20,763 nt of DNA from an uncultured Lachnospiraceae bacterium (GCA_900539175.1 UQAW01000070.1:1-20763); one strand, 5' to 3'. Positions 1-9,200 are shown, numbered from the stretch's first letter. Numbers and translations are program-made. The notes: generated by a model not told the origin, from the letters alone.

Positions 1-3000
1 ATCCGGCCAATTCAGGATCTGATGGATCATATCGCAGAAGTGGACAAAAACCACAGAACAGCGACATTCCAGGTTATGAACGAGCCTGACTGGCATACGC
101 GCTACAATACAGAGGATAAGCGTTGGGTACAGGAGTGGATCAGTGATGTGGCAGTAGCCATCAAAGCTTCCGATTATTCCATGGTAACCAGAATTAATGG
201 CGGATACGGCATGCCGCACGCAGACTATATCCCGATCACAAAGCTTCCGGGAGTTGATATGGCCGGCGATGATGCTTACACAACCGGTGTTAATACGATC
301 AAAGATATTTTCCAGAATGATTTGTATGATGCCGGATTCCCGCATATTGCGGAAAATGACGGAAGCTTCAGCAATACCTCTTCACTGGTACTGACGACAC
401 TGTTGTACGGCGGCGGTTACCACGGATGGCAGTTCAATGACCATTCCTGGGATCAGGGTATGGCAGATACAGCAGCGAACGGACCGTATTATACATGGAA
501 GCTTGGAACTCCGGTGAAATGGCGTGAATCCGGACAGGATATGTCCCGTCTGAATCCGTCTATGAACAAGATTTCCGAAAAGCTGGCCTGTGCACCGCTT
601 AATTCTATGGTGGGACTGAATATTGAGACAGATTCACCTGCAAAGAATTATTCCAAACTGAAGATGGTGGACGGCGTTTATGCCGGCTATGAATGTAACG
701 ATGGTTCTGTAGCACTGGCGCTGAAAGAAGGAAACGACGTATATCTGGTTTCCGACAGTGCTTCCAGGGGAGATGGAAGTGTCAACTTCACAAGTTATCA
801 GGAAATCATCAGTGCTTCTTATGTTGGTTATTATAAAGATGAGGTTGGCGTAGCTGACGAAGATCAGGAATGGGTGGAAGAAGAACCTGTTCAGGTAGTA
901 AAGGGCAGTGATGGAATCTATCGGGTACCTGTGAAAGCAGGACAGGCTTTGAAGGTAACCTTTGGTGAAAGCAGCCTGGCCACCATGAAAGAGCTGAATG
1001 TTTCAGGCGGCGATCTTACACCTGCGTTCGACCCGAATACACATGAGTATTCCATGACTGTAGGTGCAGAAGTCAGCCAGATTTCTGTGAATGCGGTACT
1101 GTCAGATGAGAATGCACAGTATATGGTGAAAGGAAAAACCTATAACAGCGGAGCTTCTTCCAGAAATATTCCGCTTCAGCTGGGCGAAAATACAATTGAA
1201 GTAAAGGTGATCTGGGACGGATTTTCTGCAGAGGTGCCGGATAATCTTTATACGATCAAGGTATACCGTTCTGAGATGAACTTTAATGACGGTACTTATG
1301 AAAATGTTGCTTTGAAAAAGAAAGTCAGCAGCCCGAATTACTCCGGCGGCTGGTGGCATTCCATCAATAATGCGGTAGACGGAAATGAGTCTACGCTTGC
1401 ACAGCCTGCTTCCCCGAATCCGGTATGGAATCTGAAAGTGGATTTGAACGGATCCTATGCGGTAGACCGGGTGAGAATGGTCATGGATGTAGTCAATATT
1501 CCTGAAGAATTTAACATCAAGGTATCAAAAGACGGAGAAGACTGGAAGACTGTTCTGACGGAAGAAAGCTTTAAAGGCGGAACTTTTGACGAGGCTTTTG
1601 CACCGCAGGAGGCATCTTATGTTCTGGTAGAAGTTCTGGAAGCAAGTACAGGAACTGACTGCGGCTGGGTAGTGAAAGAACTGGAAGTATATGGCGTGGA
1701 AGGCGGAACAGCCAGTGACTTAAGTGCACAGCAGGTTGCCGAGAGTATTCTTTCCATACCTGCATATAATGGAAAAGGAACGATCACTTATCCGAAAGTT
1801 CCGGCTGGCTTTACCGTATCAATTGAGGAATCCAGCAATGAAGAGATTGTTGCTCTGGACGGCACGGTAACACCGGGTATCTGTGACGAGACGGTGTTCG
1901 TTCGTTTCAAAGTAGTGAAGGATGCAGATCCGGAAGAGGCTGCTTACAGTAAAGCACTTCCGATCACGATTGCATCTGCTAAGTCTACACCTCAGAATAT
2001 CAACCTGGCACTGCACAAAGGAGTAGAAGGAAGCGGCGGCAGTTCCAATGAGCCGTTGGAAAATGCAGTAGACGGAACAAAGGCAACCCGTTATGTAGCA
2101 GCAGTTGCCGGCTTCCCACAGTGGATTATCGTAGATCTTGGCAGTATCATGGAAGTAAATCAGGTCGTAACTACATGGGATGCTGCCCGTGCAAGTGAGT
2201 ATAAGATCTGGACGTCTCTGAACGGTCAGGACTGGACAGAGCAGGGAACCTATGCACTGAACAGTGAAGGCACCGTAGTGAATGATTTTGAAACTACAAG
2301 CTGCCGTTATGTGAGAGTGGAAGGATCAAGAAGAGGTCCGAATGCCAATGTATTCGCACTGGTAGAACTGGAAGTTTATAACAAGATGGTTATGCCGGAA
2401 GAATTTGTAATTCAGGATATTGTCTTAAGTGAAGGGGCAATTACACCGGACTTTGACAAGAATGTAACCGCTTATACAGCACTCGTAGGAAAAGAGGTTG
2501 AAAGTATTACGGTTTCTGCCGTACAGTCAGGAAAAGATGCTTATACCTATATTAACGGTGAGAAGGTTGCGAACGGATCATCCAAAGAGATCACATTGGA
2601 GACAGGCAAAAACGTAGTTACTGTTTCTGTTCAGGATCCGGAGAATCCGGCAAATGTAAGTTCTTATGAGGTTGATGTAACACGCAAAGATTTTTCATTG
2701 GATAACTATACAAACGTTGCATTAAACAAAGATGTTACAACTCCGGGCTTCGATGTAGGCTACTGGCATCCGCTCAGACAGATCAATGATGGCAACAAAG
2801 GGACGTTTGCACAGTCCAGTTCAACAGCAGTACTGGATTATCAGTTTGATCTTGCGGGCTGCTTCCTGGTAGATGAACTGGAGCTTTATACAGGAAACGC
2901 TAACAGACCGACCTCCTTTGATATCAAAACATCATTGGACGGACAAAACTGGACAACGGTTCTTTCTGTGGACAACTTTGATCCGGCTGTGGCGAAGTAT

Positions 3001-4656
3001 GCATTTGAGCCGACTTATGCAAAGTATGTTCTGATGGATACAAAGACATCCGACGGAAGCTGGATGGCAATTAATGAATTAATGATCAACGGTGTGCCTG
3101 CGGAAATGACAGCTCAGGTTGTTGCGGATTCACTGGGCGATATGGAAGTTGCATTCAACGAAACGGATATCACCTTGCCGGAAGTTTTGGAAGGTTACAC
3201 AGTTGCCATTGTGGACAGTGACCGCAAAGATATCATTGATACAGACGGTGCGGTAACTCATACGGATTCTTATGAGACCGTTCAACTGACCTTAGAGGTG
3301 AAAAATGGTGAAGACACTGCAACGAAAGTGATCACGGTTGTTGTACAGCCGGGACAGCTGACCAATCAGGCAGTTGCAGAAAATATTGCAGCACAGATTA
3401 AAGATCCGGCAAAAGACCAGACCAGAATGATCTTACCGGAAGCTCCGGCCGGTTTCAAGGTAACTTACCGGGCAGATCAGGACGGAAGCGGTGCAATCAA
3501 TATCAGCGGCAATATCATGACGATCACTCCGAACCTTTCAGGCTTCAGCCTTCCTCTGGGTATCACAGTTACCAGTGAGATGGATCCGGATGCAGCCGAT
3601 GTATGGAAACCGTTAACTTTCCCGGCACGTTCCAAAACAGCTGAGGAAGTCATGAAAGAGGTTACCCTGCGTATGGAGGATTCCCGTGTGGTACTCTCAG
3701 GCGTTCCGGAAGGATACACAGCAGAGATTATCGCAACAGATCATACGGCCATTATCGATGCAGCCGGAAATGTTACGGTTCCTGAGACAACTACAACAGT
3801 AGAAGTCTACGTACAGGTGACCAGAATTGCTGATAAGAGTACTGCAGATAAAGTATTCACGATCTCTGTGGAAGGAAAAGCAGACAAAACTGCACTCGGA
3901 GCGCTCATAGCTTTGGCAGCCGGGAAACTGGAAGAGGCTGAAAAGTATGAGCCGGAAACAGTAGAGATCCTGGCTCTGGCACTGGAGCATGCGGAATTCT
4001 GTTATGCAGATAACTGTATTACACAGAAAGTGATTGACAAAGCTCTGGAGGATCTGCAGAAGGCAGTGGATGGACTGGTTGAGAAAGAAGAACCTGCTGA
4101 CCTTCCGTACAAAGATGTAAAAGATACGGACTGGTTCTATGATGATGTGCGCACGGTATATGAAAAAGGTCTGATGACAGGCGTGGATAAAGTGACATTC
4201 GCACCTGGTCAGAACCTGACACGTGATCAGTTTGCAGTGATCCTGTGGAGAGCAGAAGGCTCACCGAAGATGGACTACGAAGAGAAGTTTGCAGATGTGG
4301 CAGAAGGCGAGTGGTATACCGATGCAGTTCTGTGGGCAAACGAGAACGGTATTGCAACAGGTTATGCCGATACTGGACTCTTTGGAACGGCGGATTCGAT
4401 CAGCCGTGAGCAGGTCGCAGTGATGCTGTACCGTTATGCAAAGAGCAAAGGCTGTGATGTTGACGAGAAGGCAAAACTTGATGGTGTCTATGATGATGCA
4501 GACGATATCTCGGCTTATGCAAAAGAAGCGATGGAGTGGGCAGTAGGCGCAGGAATCATCAAAGGAAAAGACGGACAGAACATTCTGGCTCCTCAGGGAA
4601 ATACAAACCGTGCGGAGACTGCAACGCTCATTTCCAGATTTTTTCAGAAATATTGA
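1..4656 (+). CDS. Giant S-layer-anchored glycosidase, 3' part (5' end outside window)
   Basis: The frame is open from base 1, so the first in-frame ATG (base 22) is internal and the signal peptide plus most of the catalytic domain lie upstream. Seen: the end of a TIM-barrel glycosidase resembling clan GH-A, with an Asn-Glu-Pro motif (Glu codon 82-84, candidate acid/base) and a later Ala-Glu-Asn-Asp (Glu codon 352-354, candidate nucleophile). Modules follow in this order (approximate bases): cadherin-like beta-sandwich 975-1270; F5/8 type C 1297-1705; atrophied Ig-like 1710-1990; F5/8C 1998-2385; cadherin-like 2398-2690; F5/8C 2707-3105; three Ig-like repeats 3110-3885; a helical FIVAR-like segment 3886-4095; three SLH repeats 4105-4653. 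The SLH repeats should bind secondary wall polymer and the F5/8C modules probably bind glycan. The GH family cannot be fixed from this fragment; GH35-, GH2- or DUF4978-like are options. An extracellular polysaccharide-cleaving role is inferred. Confidence 0.85.
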   Translation: MRPIQDLMDHIAEVDKNHRTATFQVMNEPDWHTRYNTEDKRWVQEWISDVAVAIKASDYSMVTRINGGYGMPHADYIPITKLPGVDMAGDDAYTTGVNTIKDIFQNDLYDAGFPHIAENDGSFSNTSSLVLTTLLYGGGYHGWQFNDHSWDQGMADTAANGPYYTWKLGTPVKWRESGQDMSRLNPSMNKISEKLACAPLNSMVGLNIETDSPAKNYSKLKMVDGVYAGYECNDGSVALALKEGNDVYLVSDSASRGDGSVNFTSYQEIISASYVGYYKDEVGVADEDQEWVEEEPVQVVKGSDGIYRVPVKAGQALKVTFGESSLATMKELNVSGGDLTPAFDPNTHEYSMTVGAEVSQISVNAVLSDENAQYMVKGKTYNSGASSRNIPLQLGENTIEVKVIWDGFSAEVPDNLYTIKVYRSEMNFNDGTYENVALKKKVSSPNYSGGWWHSINNAVDGNESTLAQPASPNPVWNLKVDLNGSYAVDRVRMVMDVVNIPEEFNIKVSKDGEDWKTVLTEESFKGGTFDEAFAPQEASYVLVEVLEASTGTDCGWVVKELEVYGVEGGTASDLSAQQVAESILSIPAYNGKGTITYPKVPAGFTVSIEESSNEEIVALDGTVTPGICDETVFVRFKVVKDADPEEAAYSKALPITIASAKSTPQNINLALHKGVEGSGGSSNEPLENAVDGTKATRYVAAVAGFPQWIIVDLGSIMEVNQVVTTWDAARASEYKIWTSLNGQDWTEQGTYALNSEGTVVNDFETTSCRYVRVEGSRRGPNANVFALVELEVYNKMVMPEEFVIQDIVLSEGAITPDFDKNVTAYTALVGKEVESITVSAVQSGKDAYTYINGEKVANGSSKEITLETGKNVVTVSVQDPENPANVSSYEVDVTRKDFSLDNYTNVALNKDVTTPGFDVGYWHPLRQINDGNKGTFAQSSSTAVLDYQFDLAGCFLVDELELYTGNANRPTSFDIKTSLDGQNWTTVLSVDNFDPAVAKYAFEPTYAKYVLMDTKTSDGSWMAINELMINGVPAEMTAQVVADSLGDMEVAFNETDITLPEVLEGYTVAIVDSDRKDIIDTDGAVTHTDSYETVQLTLEVKNGEDTATKVITVVVQPGQLTNQAVAENIAAQIKDPAKDQTRMILPEAPAGFKVTYRADQDGSGAINISGNIMTITPNLSGFSLPLGITVTSEMDPDAADVWKPLTFPARSKTAEEVMKEVTLRMEDSRVVLSGVPEGYTAEIIATDHTAIIDAAGNVTVPETTTTVEVYVQVTRIADKSTADKVFTISVEGKADKTALGALIALAAGKLEEAEKYEPETVEILALALEHAEFCYADNCITQKVIDKALEDLQKAVDGLVEKEEPADLPYKDVKDTDWFYDDVRTVYEKGLMTGVDKVTFAPGQNLTRDQFAVILWRAEGSPKMDYEEKFADVAEGEWYTDAVLWANENGIATGYADTGLFGTADSISREQVAVMLYRYAKSKGCDVDEKAKLDGVYDDADDISAYAKEAMEWAVGAGIIKGKDGQNILAPQGNTNRAETATLISRFFQKY

Positions 4657-4674
4657 TAACGGAATCGAAAGCTT

Positions 4675-4703
4675 ATACTTCTCATGCCTTCATGAAAAAG
4701 TAT
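4675..4703 (+). other. Small imperfect hairpin after the giant glycosidase gene
   Basis: The arms are 4675-4680 with 4682-4686, pairing with 4691-4695 and 4698-4703, around a four-base loop and small internal bulges. It lies 18 bases after the stop codon and no T-run follows. It may be a 3'-end stabilising or processing hairpin in front of the stronger terminator. No function can be claimed. Confidence 0.3.
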
Positions 4704-4759
4704 GACTTTGGGATTGATGTATCATAATATTGTAGTAAAACCATAAAGAGATATGGTAG

Positions 4760-4804
4760 AGGCGCGTACCTTGTCAGTCAGACGGGTACGCGTCTGCTTT
4801 TATC
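4760..4804 (+). terminator. Rho-independent terminator upstream of the esterase
   Basis: An 11-bp stem (4760-4770 with 4785-4795, one G-T wobble) closes a 14-base loop and is followed by a short T-run (4798-4801). It can end the giant glycosidase transcript. It lies only about 30 bases before the esterase start, leaving little room for a promoter, so it may also act as an attenuator. The T-run is weak. Confidence 0.7.
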
Positions 4805-4829
4805 AGAAAGAGTCAGGGAGGAAAATAAT

Positions 4830-5813
4830 ATGTCGGTGTTAGATATGCCAATAGAGGAACTGAAAAAATATAGAGGGACAAATCCGAGACCCGCCGATTT
4901 TGATGCATATTGGGAGAAGGCGCTAAAGGAAATGCACAGCGTAGAGCCGGATGTGGAACTGATTCCTGCGGATTTTCAGGTGTGGTATGCGGATTGTTAC
5001 GATATGTATTTTACGGGAGTCAGGAATGCCAGAATCTATGCAAAATTTATCATTCCGAAAAAACGGAAGGAAAAGATGCCTGCAATTCTTATGTTTCATG
5101 GATATACGGCCAACTCGGGAAACTGGAATGAGCTGCTCAGTTACGCAGCAGCCGGTTTTGTGGTTGCTGCCATGGACTGCAGGGGACAGGGGGGACGTTC
5201 GGAGGATACAGGAGGAGTGAAAGGAACCACTGTAAATGGACATGTGATTCGGGGACTTGATGGAGAGCCTCAGGATCTTCTTATGAGACATATCTTTCTG
5301 GACACAGCAAAGCTTGCGGGAATTATGATGGATATGCCTGAGGTTGATGAGAAAAGAGTGGGCGTAGCTGGTGGATCGCAGGGCGGCGCCCTGTCAGTCG
5401 CATGTGCTGCTTTGGAACCACGTATTGCAAAAGCAGCGATTCAATATCCGTTTTTAAGTGATTATAAACGAGTGTGGGAGATGGATCTGACAAAGAGCGC
5501 TTATGCAGAACTCTGGTCGTATTTTCGCCACTTTGATCCGCTTCATCAGAGGGAAAAACAGATTTTTGAAAAATTAGGATATCTGGATGTGCAGAATCTT
5601 GCTCCGAAGATTCGAGGAGAGGTATTGCAGGCGGTCAGTTTGCTGGATGATCTTTGTCCGCCGTCTACGCAGTTTGCAGTATATAACAAAATAAAATCTT
5701 CAAAAGAGGCACTTATTTACTATGATTATGGTCATGAATATCTGCCGGGATATTCTGACAGAGCCTTTCAATTTATGATGGGATTTCTTACAGAAGAGGA
5801 AAAAATGGTATGA
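4830..5813 (+). CDS. Acetyl xylan esterase / cephalosporin-C deacetylase family (CE7)
   Basis: A 327-residue alpha/beta hydrolase, the usual length for CE7 (AXE1) esterases, which remove O-acetyl groups from short xylo-oligosaccharides and other acetylated molecules, usually in the cytoplasm. Seen: no signal peptide; a Gly-Gly-Ser-Gln-Gly-Gly nucleophile elbow with Ser183; the CE7 signature Asp-x-x-Cys-Pro-Pro-Ser-Thr with Asp273; and Gly-His-Glu with His302. This triad agrees closely with the Thermotoga enzyme as I recall it (Ser188, Asp274, His303). An Arg-Gly-Gln-Gly motif near residue 115, typical of CE7, is also present. The start is fixed by AGGGAGG at 4815-4821, eight bases upstream. 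It sits between the surface glycosidase and the transporter, which suggests trimming of imported acetylated oligosaccharides. The family call is firm; the natural substrate is not known. Confidence 0.93.
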   Translation: MSVLDMPIEELKKYRGTNPRPADFDAYWEKALKEMHSVEPDVELIPADFQVWYADCYDMYFTGVRNARIYAKFIIPKKRKEKMPAILMFHGYTANSGNWNELLSYAAAGFVVAAMDCRGQGGRSEDTGGVKGTTVNGHVIRGLDGEPQDLLMRHIFLDTAKLAGIMMDMPEVDEKRVGVAGGSQGGALSVACAALEPRIAKAAIQYPFLSDYKRVWEMDLTKSAYAELWSYFRHFDPLHQREKQIFEKLGYLDVQNLAPKIRGEVLQAVSLLDDLCPPSTQFAVYNKIKSSKEALIYYDYGHEYLPGYSDRAFQFMMGFLTEEEKMV

Positions 5814-5871
5814 ATTGCGGCGTAAACGGAAAACTCCGAAGGATCAGAACAGGAATTAGCCGATCCGGTTA

Positions 5872-5900
5872 TTTATAAATTGACCATAAGAAGTTATAAT
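5872..5900 (+). promoter_or_regulatory. Candidate promoter of the transport operon
   Basis: A perfect TATAAT (5895-5900) lies 17 bases after a weak -35, TTTATA (5872-5877). A TTGACC (5880-5885) is present but only 9 bases from the -10, too close to act as a normal -35. The poor -35 fits an activator-dependent promoter, for which the YesN-like regulator downstream is the obvious candidate (inference). The leader to the start codon is about 40 bases. Confidence 0.5.
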
Positions 5901-5943
5901 AAAACTATCAAAAAACTTAACGAAACAAAGGAGGAATTTGGTT

Positions 5944-7317
5944 ATGAAAAAAATGGTTGCAATGATGATGGGTTTGACATTGTGCGGTTCACTGTTAGCC
6001 GGCTGCGGAAATCAGGATGATAAAACAGCGGACTCTACGTCAAAAAGTTCCGCATCAACAGATTCTACATCTGTAGATTCAACTTCTAAAGGCGAAGATA
6101 CACAGAAGGATGCAGCTGCAGATGGAGTGAAGTCAGAGGAAGCGTTCACGCTTCGGATCGTATGTTCCGGTGAGACGGATGACGGTATCGACATTGCTAT
6201 GGATATGTACAAAGAGATGTATCCGAACGCAACCGTAGAACCGATTACTGTTACCTGGGGTGCCGGCGGAGCGGACATGCGTGAAAAGGAATTAATTATG
6301 CTTCAGAGCGGTGATGTTCCGGATATCGGTAAGATGGTTTGGATGAAAGAGTTTGCGCGGGAAGGTCTTCTGGTGGATATCACAGATGGGGTAAAAGAGA
6401 TGCCGATTTATCAGAACCTTTCAGAAGGACAGCTGGCTCGTATGACTTATGAAGACAAGATTTACGGTATGACCTTTGGCAACAACTCCGTGTTTATGTT
6501 CTATAATAAAGATATTCTGGAAGCTGCCGGATGGGAGAATCCGCCTGCTACGATGGAGGAAGTTACTCAGCTTGCAAAAGATATCAAGGAAAAAGGATTA
6601 AAAACTGCAGATGGCAAAGATATTTATCTGACTGCATTTGAAGGCGGAAACTGGTCTACCGATTACTGGCTGTGGGCAAACGGCGGAGTTCAGATGAACG
6701 ATGATTATACAAAGACCATGATTGACAGTCCGGAATCTGTTGCGGCATATCAGTATATGCAGGATCTGGTAAAAGACGGATCAGTACCGAAGATTGACGG
6801 AACCGGCAATCAGTTATGGCTGAACGGACAGGCAGCGATCTGGATGAGCGGTGAGTGGGATGTACCTGCAACAGATGATGCTGGTTTCAACTATGGCGTT
6901 ACGACAACTCCTGTCGGTGCAGACGGAGAAAACCCTGTAAGTATCGGCGGCGTTGAATGGGGCGTATTTGAAGGCAGCGAGCATGCAGAGGAAGCTTTGG
7001 ACTTTATCAGCATTTTTGTATCTGATGAATTTGCAGCAAAGTTTGGCCGTGGTCTGACAGATTTGACACAGTATGATAATCCGGATTTCCAGGCAGTATG
7101 GAAAGAATCGGGAATTTATGATGCGAAGATGATTCAGAGAGAGCAGCTTAAAAACACGAAATATAATTTCTTAGAGGCACCTTATGTATTCCAGGAGGCA
7201 TCCTCCATTTATTCGGATGCACTGGAGAAAATCCTGGTTCGTCTGGATCCGGTAGAAGACACTATGAAGGCTGCAGCAGAGCAGATTAATGCAGGAATTG
7301 CAGCAGATAGTGAATAA
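5944..7317 (+). CDS. Sugar ABC transporter substrate-binding lipoprotein (CUT1 family)
   Basis: This is a family 1 extracellular solute-binding protein (UgpB/MalE-like), 457 residues, that should capture an oligosaccharide at the membrane and deliver it to the two permeases that follow. Seen: a lipoprotein signal peptide with Lys-Lys near the start, a hydrophobic stretch, and lipobox Leu-Leu-Ala-Gly-Cys with the lipidated Cys at residue 21. A Ser/Thr/Asp-rich tether follows (residues ~22-65), then the two-lobed binding domain with Trp/Tyr-rich segments in the middle that fit sugar stacking. An in-frame TTG at 5938 is rejected as the start because it is only 3 bases from the Shine-Dalgarno AAAGGAGG (5927-5934); the ATG at 5944 has 9-base spacing. 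The ligand cannot be read from sequence. Linkage to glycosidases and the esterase suggests a plant or microbial oligosaccharide. Confidence 0.93.
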   Translation: MKKMVAMMMGLTLCGSLLAGCGNQDDKTADSTSKSSASTDSTSVDSTSKGEDTQKDAAADGVKSEEAFTLRIVCSGETDDGIDIAMDMYKEMYPNATVEPITVTWGAGGADMREKELIMLQSGDVPDIGKMVWMKEFAREGLLVDITDGVKEMPIYQNLSEGQLARMTYEDKIYGMTFGNNSVFMFYNKDILEAAGWENPPATMEEVTQLAKDIKEKGLKTADGKDIYLTAFEGGNWSTDYWLWANGGVQMNDDYTKTMIDSPESVAAYQYMQDLVKDGSVPKIDGTGNQLWLNGQAAIWMSGEWDVPATDDAGFNYGVTTTPVGADGENPVSIGGVEWGVFEGSEHAEEALDFISIFVSDEFAAKFGRGLTDLTQYDNPDFQAVWKESGIYDAKMIQREQLKNTKYNFLEAPYVFQEASSIYSDALEKILVRLDPVEDTMKAAAEQINAGIAADSE

Positions 7318-7337
7318 ATTTATAAGATAACATAAGT

Positions 7338-7374
7338 GGGTGCTCCTTTGAAGCAAAGGAAGCACCTGCTTTTC
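7338..7374 (+). terminator. Intra-operon hairpin (attenuator) after the binding-protein gene
   Basis: A long stem (7338-7350 with 7354-7367, one bulged A at 7361 and one G-T pair at the base) with a 3-base loop is followed by a T-rich run (7370-7375). It lies between the binding-protein gene and the first permease. In many sugar ABC operons a partial terminator here gives far more binding protein than permease. The stem is seen; partial read-through is inferred. Confidence 0.75.
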
Positions 7375-7442
7375 TTAAGACACGTTTAGGAAGCAACGGC
7401 TGCGGTTTTAAGCTGCTGCCGACATAAAGAGGAGGACGAGTT

Positions 7443-8357
7443 ATGGCAGCAAAGAAAAAGCTACCCGGAAAAACCAAACCCCGCAATTTAAAAGAAAAGG
7501 GGTTTGTTACAGCCATTGTGGCGCCAACGATGATTTTTTTTGCAGTTTTCTTTTATTATCCTGTTATTATGAACATTTACTACATGTTCTGTGACTACAA
7601 CCTTTTAAGCAAACCGAAATTTGTAGGTCTGAAAAATATCATCCGCTTTTTTTCAGATGAAATTGTGAGGATTTCTTTTCAGAATACATTTATTATCGCA
7701 TTGTTCAGTGTGCCGCTTGTGATTGTCTTTGCGATTTTGGTAGCTACTGCGTTATTTAATATTAAAAAAGGTGCGGGATTTTTCCGAAGTGCAATTTTTG
7801 CTTCTTATCTTACATCGATGATCGTAGCGGCGATCGTATTTAAAAGCTGGTTTGGCACAGAGAGCGGTTTTATCAACGGACTTCTGGTTTCACTTGGAAA
7901 AAGCAAGATTCCATGGCTTTCCGAGCCGGCAACTGCGATGATGACCGTGATTGTGCTGTCTGTGTGGAAATATGTAGGTTACTATGTAGTAATCTTTCTT
8001 GCCGGATTTTCCAATATCAATGCTGATTTGTATGAAGCGGCAAGGATTGACGGAGCGGGATCTGTTAAAATGTTTTTCTCCATTACGATACCGCAGCTGA
8101 TGCCGACGATCGTATATTCCATGATTATTTCAACGATAACTTATCTGCGGTCATATTCAGCAGTACTGGTTCTGACCGGCGGAGGTCCGTACAGTTCTAC
8201 AGAGACGGTAATTATGTATATGTTTGAGCAGGGCTTTAATTCCAGAAATGTAGGTTACGCTTCTGTTATCGCGATTGCATTAACGCTGGTGATCCTGGTA
8301 CTGACTGGAATTCAGATGAAGATGACAAATATGATGTCTGAGGAAGGGACGGTGTAA
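7443..8357 (+). CDS. Sugar ABC transporter permease 1 (UgpA/MalF-type)
   Basis: A 304-residue inner-membrane permease with about six membrane segments (roughly residues 20-45, 80-105, 112-140, 160-188, 222-250 and 275-298). The cytoplasmic coupling motif Glu-Ala-Ala-x(3)-Gly begins at Glu198; this loop docks the ATPase. It should form a heterodimer with the next gene's product to move the sugar delivered by the upstream lipoprotein. The start has AGGAGG at 7430-7435 with 7-base spacing. The gene follows the attenuator hairpin, and no promoter was seen after that hairpin, so it probably depends on read-through from the binding-protein promoter. No ATP-binding subunit is encoded nearby; CUT1 systems of Firmicutes commonly share a distant MsmX/MsmK-type ATPase. 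Confidence 0.94.
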   Translation: MAAKKKLPGKTKPRNLKEKGFVTAIVAPTMIFFAVFFYYPVIMNIYYMFCDYNLLSKPKFVGLKNIIRFFSDEIVRISFQNTFIIALFSVPLVIVFAILVATALFNIKKGAGFFRSAIFASYLTSMIVAAIVFKSWFGTESGFINGLLVSLGKSKIPWLSEPATAMMTVIVLSVWKYVGYYVVIFLAGFSNINADLYEAARIDGAGSVKMFFSITIPQLMPTIVYSMIISTITYLRSYSAVLVLTGGGPYSSTETVIMYMFEQGFNSRNVGYASVIAIALTLVILVLTGIQMKMTNMMSEEGTV

Positions 8358-8360
8358 GGA

Positions 8361-9200
8361 ATGGGCGCGAAAAAAAAGAAAACGATTCAAAAAACGATAA
8401 TCTATGCAATATTGATTCTGGTAACTCTCATTATGGTATTACCCCTTCTGTGGTTGTTTTCCGCTTCCCTGCAGGGGCCCGGCCAGATCTATCAGATCCC
8501 TTTTAGCTGGATTCCAAAGGAAATACACTGGGAGAATTTTTCCTCTGCGTGGAAGCTTGGCGGTCTTAAAACAGCTTTTATTTCCAGTTTCTGTGTATCC
8601 GTACTTTATATCTGTATCCATGTCAGCTGCTGTACGCTGATTGGTTATGTTTTTGCAAAGTATCGGTTCCGTTTTAAAAACTTTTTCTTTCTGATGATCC
8701 TGGTTACAATGATGATTCCGCAGGAATTGACCTTTTTCCCGGTTTACGGGGTAGTAAAGAACATGCATCTGATTGATACATACGTGGGTGTCGTTATTCC
8801 TTTTGCAATCAGTGGAGTGGGTATTTTCTTTATGCGTCAGTTTTGTGCATATGTACCGAATGAAATTCTGGAGGCAGCCCGTATCGACGGCTGCGGACAT
8901 GTCCGCAGTTTCATCAGTGTTGCGCTTCCGCTTCTGAAACCATCGATTTCCGCACTGACGGTACTTGCATTTTCCTTTATCTGGGATGAATTTGCATGGT
9001 CCAAGCTGGTACTGAATTCTATGGAGAAGATGACACTTCCGGTAACATTGGCGAAGCTGTCCATGTCACCGATCAATGAGGTGAAGATTTCCGAGCTTCT
9101 GGCAGCTTCCGTGCTGGCGCTGCTTCCGGTAGTGATTTTGTTCGCATTCTTCCAGAAACAGTTTATCGAGAGCATCACCCAGTCTGGCGTGAAGGGTTAA
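8361..9200 (+). CDS. Sugar ABC transporter permease 2 (UgpE/MalG-type)
   Basis: A 279-residue partner permease. Its start is 3 bases after the previous stop, so the two are very likely translated in step. Seen: an N-terminal basic stretch, a first membrane segment at residues ~12-35, about five further segments, and the EAA coupling loop beginning at Glu171 (Glu-Ala-Ala-Arg-Ile-Asp-Gly), the typical form for MalG-type subunits. Together with permease 1 and the lipoprotein it forms a CUT1 importer lacking a local ATPase. The family call is firm; sugar specificity is unknown. Confidence 0.94.
   Translation: MGAKKKKTIQKTIIYAILILVTLIMVLPLLWLFSASLQGPGQIYQIPFSWIPKEIHWENFSSAWKLGGLKTAFISSFCVSVLYICIHVSCCTLIGYVFAKYRFRFKNFFFLMILVTMMIPQELTFFPVYGVVKNMHLIDTYVGVVIPFAISGVGIFFMRQFCAYVPNEILEAARIDGCGHVRSFISVALPLLKPSISALTVLAFSFIWDEFAWSKLVLNSMEKMTLPVTLAKLSMSPINEVKISELLAASVLALLPVVILFAFFQKQFIESITQSGVKG

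Noticed and set aside
5836..5870. Possible terminator between the esterase and the binding-protein gene
   Set aside because: Only a 5-bp core (5841-5845 with 5862-5866) with a bulged extension and no proper T-run, so not strong enough to call.
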